DNA from: Chitinispirillales bacterium
GTDB lineage: Bacteria > Fibrobacterota > Chitinivibrionia > Chitinivibrionales > Chitinispirillaceae
Direction of reading: 5' to 3'
Assembly (NCBI GenBank): GCA_031254105.1
Contig: JAIRVB010000013.1
Coordinates: forward strand, 38,435 to 102,434
DNA: 64,000 bases
Shown: piece after piece, positions 8,160 through 17,156 of the stretch
How the letters are laid out: every line of letters begins with the position of its first letter
Position numbering within the stretch: position 1 is the stretch's first letter
The notes under the pieces: generated by a model
Told to the model about the DNA's origin: nothing
The model's database searches: none
Seen by the model: the letters and a program-made list of their open reading frames with translations, nothing else
Translations under genes and position numbers: made by a program

Positions 8160-8501
8160 ATGGACAAAAATGCTAAGGGATTACTGAACATTATCGGTCC
8201 GGGAAGTGCGTTTGAAGGAACGATTAACGTGCCTCACAGTATCCGTATTGATGGCTCGTTTAAAGGAAAGCTGATTACCGAGGAATCAATTACAATTGGC
8301 GACTCCGGTATGGTCGAAGCGGAGATTAAGGCTCAGAGCGCATTCATTTTTGGAAAAGTTATTGGCAATATGTATATTGAACACAGGGTTGAACTTCAGG
8401 CTTCCGCGACAGTAATAGGTGACCTGCACGCTAAAGAGCTCGTTATTAACGAGGGAGCTGTGTTTCACGGCAATTGCTCAATGCAAAAAACAAAAGAGTA
8501 A
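8160..8501 (+). CDS. Bactofilin (polymerising cytoskeletal protein)
   Basis: Small beta-helical cytoskeletal protein that forms membrane-associated filaments without nucleotide. The repeating beta pattern is obvious: GSAFEGTINVPHSIRIDG, then GKLITEESITIGDSG, then VEAEIKAQSAFIFGKVIG, each turn ending in the G-x-[VI] spacing of the DUF583/bactofilin fold. I chose ATG 8160 (113 aa), preceded by GGCGGAAG, over a TTG 36 nt upstream. In Myxococcus, bactofilins position the ParABS machinery, so a bactofilin beside parAB and an M23 peptidase suggests a shared role in cell pole organisation or shape (inference). Confidence 0.9.
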   Translation: MDKNAKGLLNIIGPGSAFEGTINVPHSIRIDGSFKGKLITEESITIGDSGMVEAEIKAQSAFIFGKVIGNMYIEHRVELQASATVIGDLHAKELVINEGAVFHGNCSMQKTKE

Positions 8502-8591
8502 TGATACCGAGGATAACATTTTATAGTTTGAATATCTGCTGTTATAATTAGCGGGTAATTAGCTGTTACAAAACGGTTGTTGGAGCGATTG

Positions 8592-8963
8592 ATGTCTTTT
8601 TGGCGGTTTGAACACGAAAAATTTTTGTTTATTAAGTATAATCAGGAAACGGTTTCTGATCTGGAGAATCTGAAAAAAGAGCTGACAGCTGAATCTTTAC
8701 GAAGCAGCTGCAGAGATATTGTATTGGATTGTTCAAAAGCTGGTTTTATCTCTTCTGTGGAAATAGGTATCATAATACAATTTCTTAAAACACTTCCCGG
8801 CACCGGGAGGTTTTTAAGACTTGTCGCCTCAAGTTACGTATGCGAACTGCTTATCGCAATGAACATCCACAGAATATCAAATATTATTATTTATAACAGT
8901 TTAGAGATGGTGCAGCAGCATTTTGGTCCAAGCGTTGATATCTCCGCTCTAAAACCCGCATAA
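8592..8963 (+). CDS. STAS-domain protein (anti-sigma factor antagonist-like)
   Basis: Single-domain protein with the STAS fold: DIVLDCSKAGFISSVEIGIIIQFLKTL matches the strand-helix region in which SpoIIAA-like proteins carry a phosphorylatable serine, and the two serines in 'ISSVE' are candidates. Such proteins normally bind and regulate a serine kinase/anti-sigma factor, but no such kinase is adjacent. The start at ATG 8592 has GGAG six nt upstream. The role in this cluster is unknown. Confidence 0.75.
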   Translation: MSFWRFEHEKFLFIKYNQETVSDLENLKKELTAESLRSSCRDIVLDCSKAGFISSVEIGIIIQFLKTLPGTGRFLRLVASSYVCELLIAMNIHRISNIIIYNSLEMVQQHFGPSVDISALKPA

Positions 8964-8987
8964 AGTTAGCAGTACGTGTTGATAATT

Positions 8988-8996
8988 TGTGGATAA
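8988..8996 (-). promoter_or_regulatory. Single perfect DnaA-box match
   Basis: TGTGGATAA is the reverse complement of the DnaA box TTATCCACA. It lies in the short convergent gap between the STAS gene and rimI, within 'gttgataatttgtggataacgcg'. A single box does not make an origin; a near-match (TGTGCATAG) occurs at 5281-5289. Confidence 0.4.
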
Positions 8997-9000
8997 CGCG

Positions 9001-9456
9001 TTAATTTATTGTTTTTGACATCAAAATCGCATCTTCTCCGTCTTGATAGTACCCAATTCTCAGCGCGTCCCTCATAAAACCACACTTTTCATAAACTCTT
9101 ATGGCGCTGTGGTTTGAGACCCTGACTTCAAGAAGGATAAGTGTAACTTTTTTGGTAATGGCTTCACGTAAAAGATGATTTATCAGACTGCACCCCAGTC
9201 CTTTGTTTCTGTGAAATGGGTGAATCGCGACTTCAAGTATGTGTAACTCATTTAAAATCAATGTAGAACATAAAAAGCCAATAATCTCTTTTTGTCCATT
9301 TTCAAGGACTGTATTTACAGAAGAAATTTTTGAGAGTTCCTCAAAAAGAGAATTGCGGCTCCAGGAATTTTTATTACAAAGCTGCTCAAGAGAGTATATT
9401 TTATCCAGATCTTTTGGGATGGCGGATCTTAGATTCAAAGTATGAGGATCGTTCAT
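9001..9456 (-). CDS. rimI: Ribosomal protein S18-alanine N-acetyltransferase-like GNAT protein
   Basis: GNAT acetyltransferase of RimI length (151 aa). Typical RimI features are present: RSAIPKDLDKIYSLEQLCNKNSWS at the N-terminus, LHILEVAIHPFHRNKGLGCSLI (acetyl-CoA pyrophosphate loop) in the middle, and VRVSNHSAIRVYEKCGFMRDALRIGYY near the C-terminus. I start at ATG 9456. The open frame extends 23 codons further, but those residues come from a dispersed repeat. Assignment to RimI rather than another N-acetyltransferase rests on these motifs only. Confidence 0.8.
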   Translation of the reverse strand: MNDPHTLNLRSAIPKDLDKIYSLEQLCNKNSWSRNSLFEELSKISSVNTVLENGQKEIIGFLCSTLILNELHILEVAIHPFHRNKGLGCSLINHLLREAITKKVTLILLEVRVSNHSAIRVYEKCGFMRDALRIGYYQDGEDAILMSKTIN

Positions 9457-9500
9457 ATATGAATAACCGATGGTTTTTAAAGAGATAAAATAAAGCAAGA

Positions 9501-9540
9501 GGGCAGCCGCAAGGGTTGTACACACAGGGATTCCCTGTAC
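9501..9540 (+). repeat. Decayed copy of the dispersed hairpin
   Basis: GGGCAGCCGCAAGGGTTG is retained but the closing GCCC is lost (9501-9518). A second hairpin, ACAGGGA/TCCCTGT, follows at about 9525-9539. The copy sits directly upstream of rimI. Confidence 0.7.
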
Positions 9541-9598
9541 GGGCGCGGTTTACCGCATCCACAGTCACATTGTTGATAAATTGTTGAAAAATCAGGTA

Positions 9599-9620
9599 GG
9601 GACGTTACGCGCAACGTCCC
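9599..9620. repeat. Dispersed GC-rich palindrome
   Basis: GGGACGTT-ACGCGC-AACGTCCC is a near-perfect hairpin related to the palindrome at 4082-4095. It lies in the divergent gap between rimI and the macroglobulin gene, a region that otherwise holds only the decayed hairpin and AT-rich sequence. Confidence 0.65.
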
Positions 9621-9711
9621 TCTTCCAATAAATATGCGCACCTGCCACCCATACGATAAAATAATAATAAAAATAGTGGTTTGGCGTGTAAAATCAAAGT
9701 AAATTATTATA

Positions 9712-12700
9712 ATGATTATCAAAAATAAAAAAAAGCGTCACAAAGCAGTCAAAATCAGCATTCTATTCTTGATTACAGTGATTTCCGTATCTTATACGCA
9801 AGAGAATACTCAACCGCCGCAATCAACTGATGAGATACCTGTTATAAAAGCGCTGTCTGAGTCCGGTATATCTGGCAGCGTTATTAGTGATACCACTCCT
9901 GAACTTGATGAATCAACACATATAAACATAAATGAGTTTGAAATCGCGGCTTTATTGACAGAAAAAAATCCATTCAGCGCGGATATAGCGCCTGGTCAAA
10001 AAGTAATGGTAAAATTTGACCTCAATAGAAAATCTAAAATCGGTCTTTTCCTTGCGATGAAGAGAGAAACCGCGCATGCGGTACTTTTAGACGGTAAAGG
10101 AATCCGGATTGCCGAAGGTAAGCAGATATTTACAGAGCTTGAAAAAGGGACTTTTTATATAATGTTATCCGTACCGCCTTTTTTAAACGGTACAGATATA
10201 AAACTATATCTGTTTGGCCAGGATAACAGGCCTGTCTTTCCGCCGGATGAGCTTGTCAGGCGGATAATCCGGGGAGGTCAGGGGAAGAAACCGGTATCAT
10301 TTTCTTCCGAAAATCTCCCATTTCGCCGTGTTCAGCAGTGCCTCGAGGTTTTGGAAAGAGATGACGACAGGGAATATCCATTTACAATAGAAAGAGCCGG
10401 CGCCGGTGAGAAAATGTATACGCTCGCTCCAGGCGGAGTTATATACGAACCATTTCAGGCGCTGAAACTTTGTGAAGACGGAACTTTTATATTAGAACTT
10501 TCCGCCGCGGTTCCAGACCCCGGTTTCTCTGCGGTAAGAAACATGATAAGTTTAGACCCTGCGCCCTCTGAATTCAAATACCGTATTGAAGACCGCAGAA
10601 TCATTTTTAATTTTGGGATAGAACGGGAAAAACGTTACCGGATTACAATAAACCCTGTTCCGGTATATGACAGCGAATGCCGGGTTTTAATTAACAGAAA
10701 TCCGTGTGTGCTCTTTGCCTATAAATCCAAAACCCCGCCTGCCGCTCAATGGGAACGCGGGTTTGCGGTAGTAGAGCGTTACGGGCCGCAGTACCTTGCG
10801 ATAGACGCGCAGGGAGTTTCACAACTTGATTTCAGAGTTTACAAAATTGATCCCTTGCATAAAGTATTCGATCATTTACAACAACCGTCTGTTTTTGTTG
10901 CTGAAAACAGAGATTCATCCAATATTAGCAGTGAGCAAAAGCAAAATGAAACCGCTTTACTTTATGCTAATGAAATTGACGCGTATATAAAGACGCTGGG
11001 AGATCCCCATTATTCAAAAATATTAAACGTCAATCAAAAAAATATAGATCTTAAGCCTGTGTTTAATGCTGTGAGCGGTAAAGAGAGTCCGGGCGCGTAT
11101 TTGGTTGGAATCAATCACCATAGAGATCCGGCGCGCTGGTCTTACGCAAGAGTGGATGTAACTGATTTATGTTTGAGTACTGTAGAAACGAAAACCAAAG
11201 CGCTGTTTGCGGTTACGAATTTTTCAAACAGAAAATCCGTATCTGACGCGACTGTAAAAATAGAGGGTATTGTAAACAATAAAATGTCGGTTCTTGCTGA
11301 AGGGAAAACGGGAGCGGACGGAATATTAACTCTTGAACACACTGCGCAGCTAAATCAAAAATTTAGAAACGCGCGGTTAAAAAGGATTGTGGTATCAAAA
11401 GGAGATGATCTCTTAATAGTTGATGCTAAGAAGTCGAATATTGTCCAGGTATTTGCGGCTGATCATTGGTATAAAGGGAGCCGTGATTGGTTCCGGTGGT
11501 TGTCATTTGAAAGGTATTCATTTGAACTTGACCGTAAATTACGCGGATTTATACGGACAGAACGTCCTGTCTACCGCGCTCAAGACAGTGTTTACATAAA
11601 AGGATATGTCCGGGAGACGTTTCAGGGTAAAATAAGTTTACCATCTGAAGAGGGAAATTATATTATTCGCGTAGAAACACCCTCACAAAAATATGTTGAT
11701 TATCCGGTATCATTATCAGAAAATGGTTCTTTTGATTTAGGGATAGTTTCACATGACTCTTCGGCGGGACAATACAAAATATCGCTCCTCAGCGCCAACG
11801 AAAAACAGAACGTTCATGAGATAGCGCGGACAGATTACATAGTTGAAGATTACGCGTCCGCTCCTTTTGAGATAAAATTCAGCGGAGCGCAAAAATTTAT
11901 AAATGACCATCCGGCGGCAATACTGTTTACAGCTTCTTATTATGACGGAACTAAAGCGGGGAATCAGGATCTTCTCTATAGAATAATGCCGCATAGTCAC
12001 AGCTATTGGCCGCGCGGATACAGAAGTTACCTGTTGTCCAGTGATGAACGTTACGGGTCCGGAATTCATTATGAAAATGATCTACAGCAATCACTTATCC
12101 GAACTGATAAAAATGGAAACGCCGCCATAGTCATTCCTCAACAAACAGGAATTGGAAATCCGGTTAGGTATGTGGTTGAGATTAGCCGCAACGATACAAA
12201 TAACAAACAAATCATTTTGGCTCAGCATACAGTGACCGCGCTTCCGCCATTTGTGCTTGGACTGCGGGCCCAGCGTCATATCACCTCCGGTTCAACAATC
12301 AGCGCGCGCGCGGCAGCAATAAAGGTCGGTAACGACTCTCTTCTTGCCGGACAGAAAGTAAACGTAAAACTAAGCAGGGTTGTGTGGAACTCATCTTTGG
12401 TTGATTCCGATTTTTCAAAAGGCAGCCCGCAGTATATTAACTCGGAATCAGTAGAAGTTGTTGGCGAAAAAAATATTATTACAGAGGAAAAACCGGTAAC
12501 CGTAGATTTCAACAATCAACATCCTGGGATTTACATACTTGAATTGACTTCGCTGGATCATTTAAACCGTTCTCAGAGTGTCAGTATGGAGTTGTTTCTT
12601 GCTTCAAACAAACAGCAGCCTTTGATAAAACCTGATCCCGCAATATTTGAAGCGGTGACAGACAGGAATTCTTACGAGCCGGGACAACAGGCAAGAATTC

Positions 12701-13464
12701 TTTTAAAAAGCGCTTACCAGAGAGCGCTTGTTTTAGCTGTAGTGGAAAAGCCGAATGGAGAACCCGCGTACCGCTGGGTTGATATTCGTGACGGCAGGGC
12801 GACATTCACGCTTGACATTACCGCGCAAATGGCGCCTCAAATACCCGTAAGTTTTCTGCTTATGCGGCCGCGTGTGTCCAACGCGCGTTTGACTCCTGAT
12901 GGTACGCTTGCGGATGAAGGTAAGCCGCATACAGTTTTTAATACCACATGGGTTACGGTAAATCCGGTCGCTAATATGCTTGATGTAAAATTGACACATA
13001 AGCCGGCAGTCAACGCGGACGGAACACTTAATGTAACAATTTCTCTTAAAGACAGTCAGGGCAGGGCACAGCCCGGGGAAGCAGCGTTATGGTTGGTTGA
13101 CGAGGCGGTTTTATCACTTTATAAAGAGAAAAATTTAGATCCGCTTGAAACGTTTTTGGAACCGGTTTCTTCACATATAACAGTAAAGGACAGCAGAAAT
13201 CTTTCGAGCGGCGGTTATCTTGGGCAAGATAACCGCGCAGCGAACAATTTTGAAGGAAAAGAAGCCGCGCAGCATGGAAAAATAACCGCTGCCAAAACAG
13301 TGCCTTATTGGAATCCGTTTATAAATATTGACAAAAATGGCAGTACGGTTATAAAAATACCAATGCCGCCGGAAGCCGGCAATTACTCATTGAGAGCTAT
13401 AGCCGCGAGCGGTTCTGACAGGTTTGGAACCGCCAGAGCCAGAATATCCGTCCCCCAAAAATAA
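9712..13464 (+). CDS. Truncated alpha-2-macroglobulin family protein lacking the thioester domain
   Basis: Exported protein related to bacterial alpha-2-macroglobulins, which trap proteases in the periplasm. An N-terminal basic/hydrophobic signal (about 1-28) precedes beta-rich macroglobulin domains. The MG2-like segment RTERPVYRAQDSVYIKGYVRE is at about 615-636, the family hallmark ALWLVDEAVLSLY at about 1125-1137, and the 'A2M' domain start WNPFINIDKNGSTVIKIPMP near 1200. The protein then stops at 1250 aa, immediately after that domain. Family members normally continue for several hundred residues with the CxEQ thioester domain and receptor-like domain, neither of which is here; the next gene is convergent. 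No pbpC, the frequent partner, is nearby. It may trap non-covalently or be truncated. Confidence 0.85.
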   Translation: MIIKNKKKRHKAVKISILFLITVISVSYTQENTQPPQSTDEIPVIKALSESGISGSVISDTTPELDESTHININEFEIAALLTEKNPFSADIAPGQKVMVKFDLNRKSKIGLFLAMKRETAHAVLLDGKGIRIAEGKQIFTELEKGTFYIMLSVPPFLNGTDIKLYLFGQDNRPVFPPDELVRRIIRGGQGKKPVSFSSENLPFRRVQQCLEVLERDDDREYPFTIERAGAGEKMYTLAPGGVIYEPFQALKLCEDGTFILELSAAVPDPGFSAVRNMISLDPAPSEFKYRIEDRRIIFNFGIEREKRYRITINPVPVYDSECRVLINRNPCVLFAYKSKTPPAAQWERGFAVVERYGPQYLAIDAQGVSQLDFRVYKIDPLHKVFDHLQQPSVFVAENRDSSNISSEQKQNETALLYANEIDAYIKTLGDPHYSKILNVNQKNIDLKPVFNAVSGKESPGAYLVGINHHRDPARWSYARVDVTDLCLSTVETKTKALFAVTNFSNRKSVSDATVKIEGIVNNKMSVLAEGKTGADGILTLEHTAQLNQKFRNARLKRIVVSKGDDLLIVDAKKSNIVQVFAADHWYKGSRDWFRWLSFERYSFELDRKLRGFIRTERPVYRAQDSVYIKGYVRETFQGKISLPSEEGNYIIRVETPSQKYVDYPVSLSENGSFDLGIVSHDSSAGQYKISLLSANEKQNVHEIARTDYIVEDYASAPFEIKFSGAQKFINDHPAAILFTASYYDGTKAGNQDLLYRIMPHSHSYWPRGYRSYLLSSDERYGSGIHYENDLQQSLIRTDKNGNAAIVIPQQTGIGNPVRYVVEISRNDTNNKQIILAQHTVTALPPFVLGLRAQRHITSGSTISARAAAIKVGNDSLLAGQKVNVKLSRVVWNSSLVDSDFSKGSPQYINSESVEVVGEKNIITEEKPVTVDFNNQHPGIYILELTSLDHLNRSQSVSMELFLASNKQQPLIKPDPAIFEAVTDRNSYEPGQQARILLKSAYQRALVLAVVEKPNGEPAYRWVDIRDGRATFTLDITAQMAPQIPVSFLLMRPRVSNARLTPDGTLADEGKPHTVFNTTWVTVNPVANMLDVKLTHKPAVNADGTLNVTISLKDSQGRAQPGEAALWLVDEAVLSLYKEKNLDPLETFLEPVSSHITVKDSRNLSSGGYLGQDNRAANNFEGKEAAQHGKITAAKTVPYWNPFINIDKNGSTVIKIPMPPEAGNYSLRAIAASGSDRFGTARARISVPQK

Positions 13465-13487
13465 ATTAACACATCATAAATCGTTTT

Positions 13488-13913
13488 CTAAAAAAAAACG
13501 GTTTTTTTGATACGTTCGGCCTCTTGCGGATTTAATTTTCGTACTACGGCTTTTGTTTCTATAACCAGACGTTCGCGGCTTTCGCGGCTTACGGCATGCC
13601 GTCCGCTTATGCTGTCGCCTTTGACCCGGAATTTATAGTAACTGGATTGATTGCTGTTGTCCCTGAGGACGAGAGTGTCGCTTATGATTTTTTCAACAGT
13701 CAGGCTCTCCTTAATCGGAATACCCCGCCACGCGCCGGCAAACGCGATACGGTTTTTTTCGGCAAAAATGTAAAGATGGTTATTGTTAAATCCTCTCGGC
13801 TTATCATTTTGGATAATAACCAGATTTACCACCTGATAATACCCATCAAGCAGGCTGCCGTTTGAAATGGAGAAACAGATGAAAATGATAGAAAAAAATT
13901 TTATGAATTTCAA
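13488..13913 (-). CDS. Small secreted protein of unknown function
   Basis: 141 aa, starting at TTG 13913 with GAGG six nt upstream. Residues 1-19 form a signal peptide (MKFIKFFSIIFICFSISNG). The remainder is beta-rich (DGYYQVVNLVIIQ, NRIAFAGAWRGIPI, SYYKFRVKGDSISGRHAV), reminiscent of small beta-barrel/lipocalin-like domains, but I do not recognise a family. It converges on the macroglobulin gene with only 23 nt between the stop codons. Confidence 0.65.
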   Translation of the reverse strand: MKFIKFFSIIFICFSISNGSLLDGYYQVVNLVIIQNDKPRGFNNNHLYIFAEKNRIAFAGAWRGIPIKESLTVEKIISDTLVLRDNSNQSSYYKFRVKGDSISGRHAVSRESRERLVIETKAVVRKLNPQEAERIKKTVFF

Positions 13914-13958
13914 AATTGATCCTCTTTTGCGAAAAGAAATATATTATTAAAATATACA

Positions 13959-15158
13959 ATGATCACCGCTAAAAAAATTTTTTATTTCAACGCGCTGTTT
14001 GACATGGCTATGAGCGGATATACGCGCGGCGCCTTCAAAAGAGCGGCGGATGAGATGAGCGCTCTTATCATCCCCATGGGCTCGTCTGAAGATTTTTGCT
14101 TGGTAAAACCATCTCTTCCGGCTGATTATAGCAAATTTCTTGAAGATAGCGGCCTTGTTTTGCCAAAATTAGTTAAGACTGGCGAACGTCTTGATTCATC
14201 TGTAACCGCGGAACCCTGGGGGTGGGATGAAAATGCGCATACGACGTTCTTTAAAATGGGAGTAAATACATTTCACCCGGATTTTACTACTGTAAGAAAA
14301 ATCAACAACAGACGGTTTTGCTCCTCATTCTCAGAGATTGAAGCCAGCGGCGTACCAAACTCCGCTTTACTGAGTTCACCGGAAGAACTTAAAAATTTTT
14401 TTACAAAGAGCCATGAGTATCCGCAGATTATAAAACCGGTTTATGGAAATTCAGGTATTGGTTTTCTCCGGTTAGATAAACCGCCGGGCGAAACAACAAT
14501 AGCAAAAATACTTAATCTTATGAAGCAGCATGGAGCGGTTGCAGCGGAGCCCTGGCTTAAACGTGTGATGGATATTTCAAGCTCGCTTGACATATCCGCG
14601 GATGGTGAAAAAAGTTCCATCCGTCACTACCGCTGTCTTGTAGATTCCAGAGGAACTTTTTACGGAGTGTATCTTCCGCCGGATTCGGCGCGGCTTGAAC
14701 CGTGGATCCCTGCTCTTGACAAACATGTAACCTCATGCGCCGGTTACATATACAAAAGCGGATATTTTGGGCCGGTTGGTTTTGATTCTTTTGTTTATTC
14801 AAAAAAAGACGGATCGGAAGCTTTGGCCCCTGTAATTGAAATAAACGCCCGCCACGTAATGAGTGATATCGCCAGAGCTTTGAAAAGTAAATTGGCAAAT
14901 AATAAATATGTGTTTTACCGGTTATTAAGCGGTAAACGTGCGGCGCTTCCCGAAAACTATACGGAATTACGTCACATTCTTCGGGGGTATCTCTTTTCCC
15001 CCGCCGCGGGAACGGGAATTCTGCCTCTCACACCGCTGAGGAACACTACCGATATTACCTGTCAACCCTACAGAAACGCCTTTTTTATAAGCGCGGACAG
15101 CAAAGAGAAACTTTTTTGGTTAGATTCTTTTTTGACAAACACGCTTAGGACGTGTTGA
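13959..15158 (+). CDS. ATP-grasp superfamily enzyme, substrate unknown
   Basis: 399 aa. The centre and C-terminal half carry ATP-grasp signatures: PQIIKPVYGNSGIGFLRL (nucleotide-binding lysine and glycine loop, about 158-175), AAEPWLKR, and GPVGFDSFVYSKKDGSEALAPVIEINARH, where the final E-x-N supplies metal ligands. Enzymes of this fold join a carboxylate to an amine or thiol using ATP. The N-terminal 140 residues match nothing I recognise. No adjacent genes suggest a substrate. No good Shine-Dalgarno sequence precedes ATG 13959. Confidence 0.7.
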   Translation: MITAKKIFYFNALFDMAMSGYTRGAFKRAADEMSALIIPMGSSEDFCLVKPSLPADYSKFLEDSGLVLPKLVKTGERLDSSVTAEPWGWDENAHTTFFKMGVNTFHPDFTTVRKINNRRFCSSFSEIEASGVPNSALLSSPEELKNFFTKSHEYPQIIKPVYGNSGIGFLRLDKPPGETTIAKILNLMKQHGAVAAEPWLKRVMDISSSLDISADGEKSSIRHYRCLVDSRGTFYGVYLPPDSARLEPWIPALDKHVTSCAGYIYKSGYFGPVGFDSFVYSKKDGSEALAPVIEINARHVMSDIARALKSKLANNKYVFYRLLSGKRAALPENYTELRHILRGYLFSPAAGTGILPLTPLRNTTDITCQPYRNAFFISADSKEKLFWLDSFLTNTLRTC

Positions 15159-15171
15159 CGCTAACCGCCCG

Positions 15172-15498
15172 CTAAAGTCCCCTTTTAGCGTTCTTCAAAA
15201 GCGATTTAACCTGTTTGTCGGTCATTGTCTTGCTCTCTTTGTTTGCGGGCTCATAACGGTCGCAGATCATTCTCTGATCTCCTCCAAAAGAGACTACGCC
15301 GGTTATTCCGCCTGTCTTGCGGGCGGCAAACTCCCTGCATGTTGATTTCATCTTGCAATTAAAGCAGGAGCTCTCTTTCTGCTGCTTAAGAAAAGTGTAG
15401 CCCTTTTTCTCCATAGCCTCATCTTTGCGCTTTATATCTTCGGCGGACGCCAAAGATCTGTTCTTGGCCACAAAACGGTCATGATCCCCAAAACTCAT
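15172..15498 (-). CDS. Four-cysteine small protein of unknown function
   Basis: 108 aa with a strong ribosome-binding site (GAGGTGAGAG). The middle contains CFNCKMKSTCREF and, 25 residues on, MICDRYEP, giving a CxxC-x6-C-xn-C pattern that could bind zinc or an Fe-S cluster. Both ends are Lys-rich and soluble-looking. The stop codon lies 13 nt from that of the convergent ATP-grasp gene. No function can be assigned. Confidence 0.7.
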   Translation of the reverse strand: MSFGDHDRFVAKNRSLASAEDIKRKDEAMEKKGYTFLKQQKESSCFNCKMKSTCREFAARKTGGITGVVSFGGDQRMICDRYEPANKESKTMTDKQVKSLLKNAKRGL

Positions 15499-15713
15499 CT
15501 CTCACCTCTTTTAGTAAGGTTTATTATTCATTGAGATGTACGCATTTGTACCGAAAAAGATTGTGTCTTTTTCTGAAAACGCAAACTTATTAAAAAATAA
15601 TATATTTCAACAGCCGACACACATAAAACAAGTGCGGTAATATTTCAGATTATGTATATTGTTAGTGAAGAAAGAGGCCGCGGCAACTAAAAACAGGCGC
15701 GGTTGCGGGATAT

Positions 15714-15735
15714 GGGCGAACACGCCGGTTCGCCC
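15714..15735. repeat. Hairpin related to the dispersed family
   Basis: GGGCGAAC ... GTTCGCCC followed by ATACAAC. This resembles the GCCC-GTACAA tail of the main hairpin family. It sits just after the stop codon of the next minus-strand gene, where it could also work as a terminator. The rest of 15499-15749 shows nothing recognisable. Confidence 0.55.
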
Positions 15736-15749
15736 ATACAACAGATAGA

Positions 15750-17156
15750 TTATTTCTGCCTTGTCTTCCTCACACGTATATCCCTGCCGTTCTCATTTAC
15801 ATAAACTCCGGCGGCTCTGACTGAAGCGCCCCGTTTTGAGGAGGCTGACGCGGCTGTTATCCGCTTTCTTCCTTTTAAATCATAGAAAACAGAATTGGTA
15901 TTTTTGATAACCTGACGGTTGCTGTTTGTAAAGCGCGGGTTTGTTTTCCAGGTGACAGAGATTGTGCCATGCTGTTCGGCGTGGAAGTTGTCAAACTCAA
16001 TTTCCAGATTTCCATGACAGAAAATTCCAATGCCAACGATTTTATGGTTTCCAACAGGGTAATCGTTTGCGAGAGTAGTTCCGTTGACGATAAATTCATA
16101 GTTTGATGATCCAGCCTGTCTTTTGACTTCAATGGTATCAATAAATACCACACCTGTTGTTCCGGCAGAACCTTTAATTGCGGGATTAGATCTTATAATA
16201 TTATCTTTATCGATATATGTTTGATTTCCAGCTATCCCGAAATATGCTACTGTAGAGATTTTTCCAGGTTCGGTTTCTCCTATTAAAACAATTCCGTATT
16301 GCGATGATTCTGAAGATGTGCTGCCGCTTTTATGTTGTACTTCCACACTGGCTGAGAAATCAGTTAAATTAATATCACCATACATACAGGATAACAAACT
16401 ATCTCCTGTCTTCATCAATAAAACACCATTTTGAACATTAATTTCTGGCACTCTGTTTTTATTGGTCTCATCGTTGTAGAGATATTTCCAGTATTTAAGA
16501 TTATTGTCGTTAAAGTTGTCGGAGAAAGAAGTTCTATGTTTCCCTTCCGTAAACTCATCGGTAATATGGACGGTGCCAAATTGCGCGGATACTCCTTTGT
16601 CAACCAAAAGTAAAACATCGCCGGTGTTAAACTCAGAATCAATAAATTCACCCTGAAACATGTCATTTACAAATACATGAAATATTGAGCCTTGTTTACT
16701 TATGGTGAATTTGTTATTTCCGGAGCTGTTTATATCCCCACTCTTTTGATAAAAGATGGAACTCCCTTCATTATTAACATATTTAAATACTATAACATTG
16801 TCATCAATAGTAGTGATCTGATAGCCGTTGTAGTTATTACCGCTTTGTCTGCAGAACATCGCCCCTATATCCTGTCTAGGCGCTGATTTCAAAACAAAGG
16901 AGAAAGTAAAAGTTGATGGCTTTGGCGTACTGAAAGTGTGCAAAAACCCGCCATCACGGTTACTTGTGTTGTTAATGACGCAATTGCCGCCGCCTACAGT
17001 TACATTGATTCCATCCACAGGAGGGAAAACAGTCCATTTACTGCGGGAAAAAGTGAAGTCGGTGAAATCATCTTTGAGTAACTCAGCTCCGCTTACAAGC
17101 GTGGCTGCCATAAACACCAAACCAAATACTGTAACTTTTAAAAAGTTTTTACCCAT
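15750..17156 (-). CDS. Secreted two-domain LamG-like protein with C-terminal sorting-like tail
   Basis: 468 aa, with GGAGGG upstream of ATG 17156. Residues 1-23 are a signal peptide. Two similar beta-sandwich domains follow, each starting with an aromatic-rich 'F-x-D-x-F-(N/T)-D' segment: LLKDDFTDFTFSRSKW at about 25 and SFSDNFNDNNLKYWKY at about 211. This pattern is common in concanavalin-like (LamG/DUF1080-type) glycan-binding domains. The C-terminus has NTNSVFYDLKGRKRI...AAGVYVNENGRDIRVRK, resembling C-terminal sorting tails in Fibrobacterota and Bacteroidota. Probable role is binding of polysaccharide outside the cell (inference). Confidence 0.7.
   Translation of the reverse strand: MGKNFLKVTVFGLVFMAATLVSGAELLKDDFTDFTFSRSKWTVFPPVDGINVTVGGGNCVINNTSNRDGGFLHTFSTPKPSTFTFSFVLKSAPRQDIGAMFCRQSGNNYNGYQITTIDDNVIVFKYVNNEGSSIFYQKSGDINSSGNNKFTISKQGSIFHVFVNDMFQGEFIDSEFNTGDVLLLVDKGVSAQFGTVHITDEFTEGKHRTSFSDNFNDNNLKYWKYLYNDETNKNRVPEINVQNGVLLMKTGDSLLSCMYGDINLTDFSASVEVQHKSGSTSSESSQYGIVLIGETEPGKISTVAYFGIAGNQTYIDKDNIIRSNPAIKGSAGTTGVVFIDTIEVKRQAGSSNYEFIVNGTTLANDYPVGNHKIVGIGIFCHGNLEIEFDNFHAEQHGTISVTWKTNPRFTNSNRQVIKNTNSVFYDLKGRKRITAASASSKRGASVRAAGVYVNENGRDIRVRKTRQK

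Noticed and set aside
9457..9525. N-terminal extension of rimI
   Set aside because: The extra residues come from the decayed hairpin repeat; the GNAT domain starts normally at ATG 9456.
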